Source: Bacteroidales bacterium
GTDB taxonomy: Bacteria; Bacteroidota; Bacteroidia; Bacteroidales; P3
Length of the DNA: 64,000 nt
Assembly (NCBI GenBank): GCA_017451385.1
Contig: JAFSPS010000011.1
Location: 62,001 to 126,000, forward strand
Direction: 5' to 3'
Within the stretch, counting starts at the first letter, position 1. Each line of letters starts with the position of its first letter. The notes beneath the pieces are model-generated. The model was not told the DNA's origin. It did not search any database and saw nothing but the letters and a program-made list of their open reading frames with translations. Below are positions 33,590 through 43,700 of the stretch, in pieces. The translations under genes and the position numbers were made by a program.

Positions 33590-35041
33590 CTATTTAAGAA
33601 TATGGACACTCACGCTGATGGCATGGTTGTTGGTTAGTATGCCGTGTACGGCGACACTATATGATTGCATGTTGTTATTGACGTAAAAATTGCCGGATTT
33701 GAATACGGGACGGGTGGATGTGGCACCATCATCAATAGAAGCGCTCATAGTGCCGTTGTTACTGCTTTGGCTGAAATTTGCATTGTCATCATTACAGCTA
33801 ATGGAATAGTCTTTTGTCGAGGATTCGTCAAGGGCTATAATGTTGTCGAACATTCTGTTGTCGTATGTTATTTCTATTTGATTGTTTGCTGGAGCACCCG
33901 CGTATGCCGCTTCTTTCGAAGTGTAGCCGTTTACCGTGACATGATATATGCTGTCGATTCCGTTTTGTCCTGTGACGCTGCGACTGTTCATCTGGGCGAC
34001 GGCATAGAAAACTTCTCCGTCAATGACAATCTGTCCTTCCATAGCCTTGATAGCGTTGACGGGGATGGTGTGGCGCAGGTCGAACGTTGTGCCGTCCTTC
34101 AGTTTGCCGTTGATTTGCAGCACGTATTTGTCGTTTTCTAATGTCACATACAGCAGGGTCTCGTCCTCGAAGGCGGCGGAGTCAAGCGACTCCCAGTTGA
34201 GTTCTGCATAGTCATCGTCGTCGCTGCATTGCTGTCCAATTTGCCTATCGTCGGAGGTAAAGGAGAGAGAGTAGTACATGAGGCTGTTGAGGTTGCCGAG
34301 GTTGATAAAATAGCCCAAAGCCTCTTTGGTGATATCAAGGGAGAAGTTGAGGTCTTTCTCTCCTGAGGCTTCGTAGAGGTTGAAGAGGAGTATGCCGTCA
34401 TTGGCGATGCTCAACGAGCCGTTCATCGTTATGTTTTCGCCGTTTATCACCAGTCTGTCCAACTCCTCTTGCGGGCCAGGTTCTGGCTCGGGGGTGCTGC
34501 CGCCTAACGGCAGGGTGACGACGAAGCCGAAGGTATGGTCATTATCCAATGTGCCGTATAGTTTGACATAGATTTTCTTGCCGTCGAAAAGCACTGTGGC
34601 AGTACCTTGTTTGAACATTGATTCGCCATCATATTCTTTGCTGTCGAGATGCCCCATCACCTTTTCGCCGGTATTGTCATAGACGAGTGAGAAGAATTCG
34701 CGGCTGGAAAAGCGAAATCCGGCATGTATGCCAGCGATAGGTTTTGTGATGTCGTATGTCTCTTGGAGGGTGCCGCTGAGGTCTATGCGCTGCACGCCGC
34801 CTATGAGGTCAAAACGAGCATTTGCCGTGTCGCTGGCACGGAAGTTCATCGCATCGATCATCTCGACATCGATAGGATAGGTCACGTCATCAATGATGAC
34901 AACATTTGCCTCATCGGGGATAACTACGGCTGTGGAGTCTGTGTTGCCGTTTCTGTTGTCGCCGTCGGCATCTTCCTTGGTACAGCCAATGACAGCGAAC
35001 GTCATCACGGCAGACATCAGTAATGAAAAGATTTTTTTCAT
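33590..35041 (-). CDS. Lipoprotein with three tandem related domains, unknown function
   Basis: A 483-residue lipoprotein: signal peptide with lipobox VIGC (Cys20), then acidic TKEDADGD, fitting a surface-export signal. After it come three related units of about 140 residues each, split by a PEPEPGP linker between the first and second. Each opens with a similar strand (VVIIDDVTYPI, LVINGENITMN, IVIDGEVFYAV) and closes with a similar one (GTLDNDHTFGFVVTLPL, GKLKDGTTFDLRHTIPV, GILTNNHAISVSVHIL). This looks like an internal triplication of a beta-sandwich. I do not recognise the family. A TACCTTTA box at 35067-35074 may be its -7 element. Confidence 0.75.
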   Translation of the reverse strand: MKKIFSLLMSAVMTFAVIGCTKEDADGDNRNGNTDSTAVVIPDEANVVIIDDVTYPIDVEMIDAMNFRASDTANARFDLIGGVQRIDLSGTLQETYDITKPIAGIHAGFRFSSREFFSLVYDNTGEKVMGHLDSKEYDGESMFKQGTATVLFDGKKIYVKLYGTLDNDHTFGFVVTLPLGGSTPEPEPGPQEELDRLVINGENITMNGSLSIANDGILLFNLYEASGEKDLNFSLDITKEALGYFINLGNLNSLMYYSLSFTSDDRQIGQQCSDDDDYAELNWESLDSAAFEDETLLYVTLENDKYVLQINGKLKDGTTFDLRHTIPVNAIKAMEGQIVIDGEVFYAVAQMNSRSVTGQNGIDSIYHVTVNGYTSKEAAYAGAPANNQIEITYDNRMFDNIIALDESSTKDYSISCNDDNANFSQSSNNGTMSASIDDGATSTRPVFKSGNFYVNNNMQSYSVAVHGILTNNHAISVSVHILK

Positions 35042-35253
35042 GGTATTTTTTTATTGGTTAATTGTGTAAAGGTACGATAATTTTGATATATGTTATTATA
35101 ATTCAGGAAATATTTTACTGTTTCTTATTTTTAGTCTTCCTAAAATTATTGTGAATACGATAGCTGGCAAACAATACTGAAAAACAATAGGTGTGGGGCA
35201 TGGTGTGGCCGTGAGTGTCCGCTGTGGTGCTATAGTGTATGTTGAATGGTGTG

Positions 35254-36453
35254 TTACAGTCTTTTGCCCAGTTCCGGCAGTATTCGGTTTTTCCATTCGG
35301 AGAAGGTGCCGTCAATTATCTTCTGGCGTGCTGTGGTTACGAGCCATAGGTAGAAAGCGAGGTTGTGGATGGAGCATATCTGAAGGCCGAGAATTTCTTC
35401 GGCGCGGATAAGGTGGTGCAGGTAGGCAAGAGAGTAAACGTTGTCGGCTTCGGCGATGTGGGTATTGTCTATGTCTGCCCATGCTATGTTGGCTATGGGT
35501 TCGAAGCAGTCTTCCCACTTCTTGTTCTTGATGTTGATGGTGCCGTGAGCGGTGAAGAGGAGTCCGTTGCGTCCGTTGCGTGTTGGCATGACGCAGTCGA
35601 ACATATCGACACCGCGGTCTATGGCTTCGAGCAGGTTCTGCGGAGTGCCTACCCCCATGAGGTAGCGCGGACGGTCGGCAGGAAGGATGGCGTTCACCAC
35701 TTCTATCATGCTGTACATCACCTCTGTTGGTTCGCCCACGGCGAGACCTCCAATGGCGCATCCTTCGGGGTCGGTGCTGGCGATATATTCTGCCGACTGG
35801 CGGCGCAGGTCGGCATATTGGCAGCCCTGCACGATGGGGAAGAGCATCTGGTGGTGACCGTAGAGAGGCGTGGTCTCGTTGAAGCGGTGCACGCAGCGGT
35901 CCAGCCAGCGGTGCGTCAGTTCCATGGAGCGTTTGGCGTAGTTGCGGTCGGCGTCGCCCGGGCAGCATTCGTCAAAAGCCATCATTATGTCGGCACCGAT
36001 GACGCGCTCTATGTCCATCACGCTTTCAGGAGTGAAGAGGTGCTTAGAGCCGTCGATATGGCTGCGGAAGGTGCACCCTTCCTCCTTGATTTTGCGGCTG
36101 TCGGCGAGAGAGAAGACCTGAAAACCGCCGCTGTCAGTCAGCAGGGGGCGTTCCCACCCGTTGAAGCGGTGCAGTCCGCCGGCGGCACGCAGGATGTCCA
36201 TGCCGGGGCGCAGATAGAGGTGGTAGGTGTTGCCGAGGATTATTATGGCATCGATGTCTTCGCGTAGCTCGCGTTGATGAACAGCTTTGACGCTGCCGGC
36301 AGTGCCTACGGGCATGAATATGGGGGTTGGAATGTCTCCATGGTCGGTGCGTAGTAGTCCGGCGCGGGCAGAGCCGCAGGTGGCACTGACGGCAAACCTA
36401 TTGCCGCCAGTTGTTTTATTGGTGATGGTTATTCCGTTGGTATTGATAGACAT
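35254..36453 (-). CDS. tgt: tRNA-guanine transglycosylase (queuine tRNA-ribosyltransferase)
   Basis: Exchanges G34 for preQ1 in tRNAs with GUN anticodons. The 399-residue sequence carries the substrate-binding SGGFQVFS region, the 'GGLAVGEP' segment and the nucleophile region DCVMPTRNGRNG. The usual zinc ligands (Cys-x-Cys-x2-Cys) are not present between 'KKWEDCFEP' and 'LAYLHHL'; only the later IHNL histidine remains. ATG 36453 was chosen as the start since the family's N-terminus begins shortly after and the promoter at 36487-36494 gives a short leader. Confidence 0.92.
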   Translation of the reverse strand: MSINTNGITITNKTTGGNRFAVSATCGSARAGLLRTDHGDIPTPIFMPVGTAGSVKAVHQRELREDIDAIIILGNTYHLYLRPGMDILRAAGGLHRFNGWERPLLTDSGGFQVFSLADSRKIKEEGCTFRSHIDGSKHLFTPESVMDIERVIGADIMMAFDECCPGDADRNYAKRSMELTHRWLDRCVHRFNETTPLYGHHQMLFPIVQGCQYADLRRQSAEYIASTDPEGCAIGGLAVGEPTEVMYSMIEVVNAILPADRPRYLMGVGTPQNLLEAIDRGVDMFDCVMPTRNGRNGLLFTAHGTINIKNKKWEDCFEPIANIAWADIDNTHIAEADNVYSLAYLHHLIRAEEILGLQICSIHNLAFYLWLVTTARQKIIDGTFSEWKNRILPELGKRL

Positions 36454-36486
36454 AATATGGTTATTGTCTTGTATCTTTTCTTTTTG

Positions 36487-36494
36487 CAAAGGTA
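36487..36494 (-). promoter_or_regulatory. -7 promoter element of tgt
   Basis: On the minus strand TACCTTTG, a consensus -7 box, lies 34 bases before the tgt start; an ATTG is present at the right distance for the -33 element. Confidence 0.65.
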
Positions 36495-36541
36495 CTAAAA
36501 ATATGCTATCGAATACAATAGGTCGTGTGCCTGAAAAAAGA

Positions 36542-36574
36542 ATTGTGCCGTTTGCAAAAAAAAACGTATTTTTG
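36542..36574 (+). promoter_or_regulatory. Promoter of the DppB-type permease gene
   Basis: ATTG at 36542-36545, 21 bases, then TATTTTTG at 36567-36574. The start codon at 36588 would leave a leader of only about ten bases. Confidence 0.6.
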
Positions 36575-36587
36575 CTATTTTGGCAAT

Positions 36588-37667
36588 ATGATAAACTATA
36601 CCATAAAACGGCTGTTGTACGGACTTCTCGTTATTTTAGGAGTCATTGTGCTGGTGTTTTTTTTGTTCAATATCCTTCCGGGTGACCCAGCACGAATGAT
36701 GCTGGGGCAGCGTGCCGACGCGGAGAGTATAGAGATTATCAACCGTGACCTCGGGCGCGACAAACCTATTGTGGTGCAGTTCGCCGGCTATGTTAACGAC
36801 CTGCTGCCCCTATCGTTGCATAACAACGCCGACACGGAGAGTTTTTTCTACCTTGACGACAGCAAGTATGCTCCCTATCTGTGCGTGGCAAAGATAGGGA
36901 CAACTTCACTGGTAGCCAAGGCGCCCTATCTGCGACGGTCCTACCAGTCGAAACGCAAGGTGTCGGAGATAATAGCTACGGCGTTCCCGCAGACGGCTTT
37001 GCTGGCCGTGGTAGCCATGACGTTCGCGCTGATAGTGGGTGTGCTGCTTGGCGTGCTCTCTGCCGTATATAAGGACACATGGATTGACCGTCTTGCCATG
37101 TTTCTCTCCACGCTGGGCATGTCGTTGCCGTCTTTCTTTGCTGCCATCCTCATAGCATGGCTCTTTGCTTATGTGCTGGCGGACTGGACGGGTTTGAATA
37201 TGTTTGGCAACCTCTACAGTATCGACGACTATGGCGAGGGCGAGTTCATCGATTTGAAAAACCTTATCCTTCCGGCGCTGACACTTGGCATACGCCCCCT
37301 CGCCACGCTCACACAACTCACTAAGAACTCTATGCTCGACGCTCTCTCGCAGGACTATATCCGCACGGCGCGTGCCAAAGGCATGGGGCGTGCGCGTCTG
37401 CTGTTCCGTCATGCGTTGCGCAACGCCATGAATCCCATCGTCACCTCGGCATCGGGGTGGCTGGCAGGCCTGCTGGCAGGTGCTGTCTTTGTGGAGTATG
37501 TGTTTGATTGGAAGGGCATGGGCGTCGTCGTGGTCGATGCGTTGGACAAGTATGACTTTCCCGTGGTGATGGGTACTATCCTTTTCATCTGCATCCTGCT
37601 GGTACTGATAAATATCGTCACCGACCTTATCTATGGTTGGCTCGACCCAAGGGTGAGAATCAAATGA
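36588..37667 (+). CDS. ABC transporter permease, DppB/OppB type
   Basis: Inner-membrane permease subunit of a peptide/nickel-type importer. It has a first membrane segment (about residues 7-29) followed by the family's LPGDPARMM, a periplasmic segment of about 80 residues, five more membrane segments and the cytoplasmic EAA-like loop 'DYIRTARAKGMGRARLLFRHALRNA' region. It has 359 residues. The usual partners (DppC permease, two ATPases, binding protein) are absent from the window; the next gene, 56 bases on, is a cyclic glucan synthase. ATG 36588 was preferred over an upstream ATG because the membrane protein family begins MINYTIKRLL-like. Confidence 0.88.
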   Translation: MINYTIKRLLYGLLVILGVIVLVFFLFNILPGDPARMMLGQRADAESIEIINRDLGRDKPIVVQFAGYVNDLLPLSLHNNADTESFFYLDDSKYAPYLCVAKIGTTSLVAKAPYLRRSYQSKRKVSEIIATAFPQTALLAVVAMTFALIVGVLLGVLSAVYKDTWIDRLAMFLSTLGMSLPSFFAAILIAWLFAYVLADWTGLNMFGNLYSIDDYGEGEFIDLKNLILPALTLGIRPLATLTQLTKNSMLDALSQDYIRTARAKGMGRARLLFRHALRNAMNPIVTSASGWLAGLLAGAVFVEYVFDWKGMGVVVVDALDKYDFPVVMGTILFICILLVLINIVTDLIYGWLDPRVRIK

Positions 37668-37723
37668 TGTCGGCACTCCGACAGAACGATGCCGCTATGA
37701 CGGCGACAAAGCAATAAAAGACT

Positions 37724-40700
37724 ATGAGCAAGAATATATATATACGTTTCAAAACACATCTATCGCTTATTACCGACTACTACACTCTGTTGGTAAATCA
37801 GACGAAGAGCAAGCAGCAGGTGGGTAGCACCAACGAATGGGTGCTGGACAACTACTATATGCTCAGTGAGCAGGAGAAGGTGCTGCGTGTGGAACTGCGC
37901 AGCAAACTGTTCAAGCAGATAGGGTCGCGGCGGATGCGACAGATAGAGAAAGGACTGACAACTTTTTTGGAAAAGACATACTACCATGTTGATAAACATG
38001 TGCTGTTCGACCATATCGTGGAGCAGCAGCAGATGAATAAGGACTACCTGACCTACAACGAGGTGTGTGTGTTGCTCCCGCTGCTGAAGGTGCTTATAGT
38101 GGATAAATTGTCGGACCTCTGCGACCATCTGCGTGCCACGGGGTCCTACATGACAGACCCTGCCGAGGTCTCTCTCGACGCCGATAATCTGGACCAAGCC
38201 GCTAAGGATAACCTGCTGATGATGAATCTTTTCAATTCGATGAGGAGTGTCGTCAAACTTCAGATGTCGGAGGTCTATGACCGCGTGAGTTTCAGCGAGC
38301 GCAAGCTGTGTGGCGAGCAGGCTGGCATGTACGACCAGATGGCAGACCAGACGAAGAGCGACTACCGCGACCAGATAGTGCGTCAGGCGCGCAAGGCCCA
38401 TTGCGACGAATATGAATATGTGTGCAAGATGGTGGAGCGTGCCGATGAGCGTGGCGAGCATGTGGGATGGCAACTCTTCAAACCTAAGGCGTGGGAACGA
38501 CGCGCGCATCTGTATGTGTGGATTGTGGCTCTCTCGTCGTTGTTGCTGTCGCTGCTCTTTGCCTTGCTGGCTATGGACGTGTTCAGTAGCCAATTCTCTG
38601 GCCCCACATCGTGGGGTTGGTGGGTGGCGTTCGCCGTATGTTGCCTGCTGATGCTGGTGCCTATGAGCCAGATAGTTATAGACTTATTCAACTATCTGCT
38701 CTACCGCATCCACAAGCCGCGTAGCACCTTCAAACTGAAGTTTAAGGACGAGCAGATACCTGACGAGTATGCTACGATGGTCATCATGCCCACCATCTTG
38801 AAGAATGCCGACAAGACGCGTCAGATGCTCGACCAGCTGGAGGTCTATTACCTGTCTAATGGTGCAGGGCGGAATCTTTATTTCACCCTCATAGGTGATG
38901 CCGCCGCCGCCGCGGAGAGCGATATGCCCTACGATAGCGAGATAGTGGAGGCTGGCATGTCCAAGGTGCGCGAGCTAAATGAGAAATACGGTCGTCATGT
39001 GTTCAATTTCGTCTATCGCCGTCGTGCCTACAGCGAGGGTGAGGGGTGCTGGCTGGGCTTCGAGCGCAAACGTGGTGCCATACTGCATTTCAACGACCTC
39101 CTCTTGGGCAACCTCAATGAAAAGCAGAAGCAGGACTTTTTCCGTTGTCAGACTATCGACGCATGGCGCGCCCACACAGTGTCGGAGAAAGGGCATCCTG
39201 CCGTTGTGCCAGACCACAGACCTCCGGTAACCTTCGTCATAACCCTTGATACCGACACCGAGTTGGTGCTTTATTCGGCACAGAAACTCATAGGCTCTAT
39301 GGCGCATCCGCTCAACCGTGCCGTGCTCGCACGCGACGGACGGCGCGTAGTCAGCGGCTACGGCATCATGCAGCCGCGTATCAATGTTGATGTGGAGGTG
39401 ACCAATAAGTCGCGCTATGCGCAGCTGTTCTCTGGCTTGGGTGGCCTCGATGTTTATACGACAGCCTCCTTTGAACTCTATCAGGACATCTTCGACGAAG
39501 GCAGTTTCTGTGGCAAGGGCATCTACGACTTGCAGGTGTTTCAACGTGTGCTGAAGGGCACCTTCCCTCAGAATCTCATTCTCAGCCACGACCTCATAGA
39601 GGGGTGCCATATACGCTGCGGTCTCATCAACGATGTGGAGCTTTTCGACGACAGCCCCTCCAACTATCTCGACGATGCCAAGCGTCATCACCGCTGGGCA
39701 CGTGGCGACTGGCAAATCATCGGCTGGCTGCGCCGCTATGTGCGCAACGAGAAAGGGGAGCGCGTGCGCAATCAGGTGAACACTATAGGCCGTTGGAAGA
39801 TTTTCGACAACCTGCGTCGCAGTGTTTTCAGCCTCTCCCTGCTGCTGGCTTTGTTCTTCGGCTTTGCCTTTGGCGACATCAATCCCGTGTGGTTCCTGCT
39901 GCTGGTGCTTGTGGCTCTCACTACGCCGATAGTATTCTTCATTGCTGGTCAGCTCACCCATCTGCCACGATTCAACCGGCGCTATCGCTACTATATGACA
40001 CTGATGCGTGGTATGGTGGTGGTGCTCTACAAGTCGTTAGTCACTTTTGCCTTGTTGCCCAAAGAGGCCTATATGTACTGTGATGCCATCATCCGCTCAT
40101 GCTACCGTATGACGGTGAGCCATAAGAACCTGCTCAACTGGGTGCCCAGCGACGAGGCGGCGCGCTCTACCAAGGGGACGCTTGGCGACTACTGTCGTCA
40201 GTTTTGGTTCAACTATGTGGCTGCCATCGCATTGGCGGTGATATGCTATTTCCACCTTGTCAACGACACATGGACTGGCAGCACTGTGGGCAATGGATGG
40301 TTGATAGGTGCTGCGTCGTTCACGATGCTGGCATGGGTGGCGGCACCGCTGCTGATGTATTTCCTCGGCAAGCGTTTCCCTCAGGATGCTAAACACCTGA
40401 GCACCGACGAGCAGCAAGAGGTGCGCCAGTGGGCCAAGGACACGTGGCACTTCTTCGATACCCTTATCAGCGAGGAGACCAACTACCTCATCCCCGATAA
40501 CTACCAGCTGACGCGCGACAACAAGAGCGACTACAAGACCTCGCCTACCAATATAGGCTATTCGCTCACCGCCATAGTGTCCGCCCACGAGCTTGGATTT
40601 ATCACCACACACGAGGCCCTGCTGCGCCTCGGCCGCGTGATAGAGACCGTGGGACGCCTACCTAAGTGGAACGGACACCTCTACAACTGGTATCACCTGC

Positions 40701-43700
40701 AGACACTCAAGGCGTTGCCCAACTTCTTCATCTCTACGGCAGACAGTGGCAACTTCGTGGCTTGTCTCTATGTTGTCAAAGGCTTTTTGGAACATTTGAA
40801 GCAGGAGGAGAATGAGAGCCGCGACATTGAAGAGGCTGACAATGTGCTGAGCAAGGTGGTGCGTCTGATAGACTACACCGATTTCTCCCGCCTCTACAAT
40901 GCCGAGCTCAACGTGTTCAGCATAGGCTACGACACGCAGAGCAACACGCTGCTGCCCTACCACTACAACAACTTTGCCTCCGAGGCGCGCATCACCAGCT
41001 ATCTGACTATAGCGAGGGGCGATGTGCCGTTCAAGCATTGGTTCTGTCTCGACAAGACCCTCGTGCAGTATCAGCGCTACAAGGGTGTCGCGTCATGGTA
41101 CGGCACAATGTTCGAATACTTCATGCCTCTCATATTCTTGCGCACCTACAAGCATACGCTCATGGACGAGACCTATAGTTTCGCCATTCGCGCCCAACGC
41201 AAGTTTATTGACAACGTGATGCATGACCACCCTGGCGAGATGCTGCCGTGGGGCATCAGCGAGACGGCATACCACGAGCTCGACGATGCACAGAACTATA
41301 AGTATCGAGCCTTCGGCGTGCCCTACCTCAAGTTCCAGAACACCACGCCGGACCGCATCGTGCTGTCGCCATACAGTTCGCTGCTTGCCATCACTGTTGC
41401 TGACCGAGCCGTCTATGACAATATGCGTCGTTTCCGCACGCTCGGTATGTACGACGAGTATGGCTTCTTCGAGTCCTATGACGACGAGGACCGACAGTGT
41501 GTGCGAGCCCACTATGCTCACCATCAGGGCATGATACTCGCCTCGCTCACCAACTACCTCGCCGACCACTGTCTGCAACGCTTCTTCGAGGCTGAGCCAC
41601 AGATGCGTTCCAAGCAGACGCTGCTCAAGGAGAAGGTGCAGATACGCCCCTACATAGACCTGCAGGTCACCAAGTACAAGCGTTACCAGTATGACAAGAC
41701 ACAGGTGGAGAGCGATGCGCGCGAGTACAGCAGTGTCGCCAATGTGCCAGAGGCTGGAGCACTGAGCAACGGCTCATATACCGTGGTGCTTGACGACCGC
41801 GGCGGCGGCTTCAGCCGTTACAAAAACGTGCAGATTAACCGCTACCGCAAGGTGGGGTCTGAATACTATGGGCAGTTCCTCTACATCCGCAACCTGCAGA
41901 CCGACCAGCTGTGGTGTAACACATACGCGCCGCTGGCTGTAAAGCCCGACAAGTATCGTGTCACCTTTGCCAGCGACCGTGTTAAGTATATGCGTGAAGA
42001 TAATGGCATAGAGACCCTTACGGAGGTTACGGTGGTCAAAGACCGCAATGCCGAGATACGCCGCTTCACCTTCGAGAACCACACCGACCACGATGTGGAC
42101 CTCGAGCTGACTACCTACGGCGAGGTCATTCTCTCGCCCCGTCAGGCCGACGAGGCGCATCGCGTGTTCAACGGCATGACAATCCATAGTGAGTTCGACC
42201 GCGAGAATGAGGCTCTCATCTTCACCAAGCCGGCGCGCGAGCATGTCGATGCTACCTATTATATGGTGCATAAGTTCTTTGTCGATGACCACAACGAGAC
42301 GAGCCAGCTGCAGGCGGGCTTCGAGGTGCAGTATGAAACATCGCGCCTCAAATTCCTCGGTCGCGGCAATGGCACCCAGCATGCCGAAGTCATTGAGACG
42401 CGACAGAATCTGAGCCGTTCCGTAGGTACCACGCTTGACCCCATCATGAGCATGCGTCGTCGCGTGCACGTAAAGGCAGGGCGCAAGGCCTACGCCTATC
42501 TTATTGTCGGCTTTGGCAAGAGCCGCGAGCAGCTGATACGAATGCTGCAACTCTATCGCGACGCTTTCTCTATCAGCAACGCTTTCGAGATTGCCACCGT
42601 CTATAGCAATATGCGAACAGCCATGTCGATGCTGAAGGGGTCGCAGATGAGCCTGTATAACACTATCTTCAAATACCTGCTTCATGTGGCAGTGATAGGC
42701 AATGAGCGACAGCAGATTATGGCACGCAACACCTTGTCGCAGTCCGGTCTGTGGCGTTTTGGCGTCTCGGGCGACCTTGCTATCCTGCTGCTGGAGATAG
42801 ATAACCTCGACCACGCCGTATATGCCAAAGAACTGCTGCAGGCTTTCGAGTACTACAAGATGCGCGGCATGCACCTTGATGTTGTCATCATCAACGACGA
42901 GCAGGGCGAGCGGCGTGATATGCTGACACGCTACATCATGGACCTTGCCAATTTCGAGCATGTCAGCAGTGAGAAGAACCCCGTGGGGCGTACTTACGTC
43001 ATCAACGGCAGTGACCTCAACGAGGCAGAGCACATACTCTTCAAGACTGTGGCGCGTGTGAGCCTCACAGCCAATGGCACCCATACGCTCGAAGAGCAGA
43101 TGGCTGCCAAGGAGGCAGAGAACCAGCGCTATCAAGATAAGGAGCAGTTCGAGCCTATGCAGCCGTTGCATAGTCCGGCTGTCAACCTCGGTGCTCTCAG
43201 CTTCTACAACCAGTATGGCGGATTTGCCAGCGAGGGCAGCGAGTATGTCGTTACCAATACCACCACGCCTATGCCGTGGGTCAACGTGCTATCCAATCCT
43301 CGTTTCGGATGCATCGTGGGCTCTACCATGAGCGGTTTCACCTTTGTGCACAACGCACAACAGTTCAAACTCACCTCGTGGAGCAACGACATAGTGCGCG
43401 ACCCCGCCTCCGAGATGCTCCTCATCGACCATCGTCAGTTCGTCCCCACGCTGGCACGCCACGGACAGGGTTACTCGCTCTTCGAGGCAGAATATGCGGG
43501 CTACACGGTGCAGGTGCGCGTCTTTGTCGCCGCGGAGGCTATGGCAAAATACTACCAAGTGCGCATCGTCAACAAGCTGGCGGCACAGCAGTCGTTGCAC
43601 CTTGACATGGCATACAAACTCGTCATGGGTACCAGCGAGGAGAGCACGGCGCGCTACCTTCATTCCGAATGGCACGAGCAGCAGAACACACTCTATGTGC

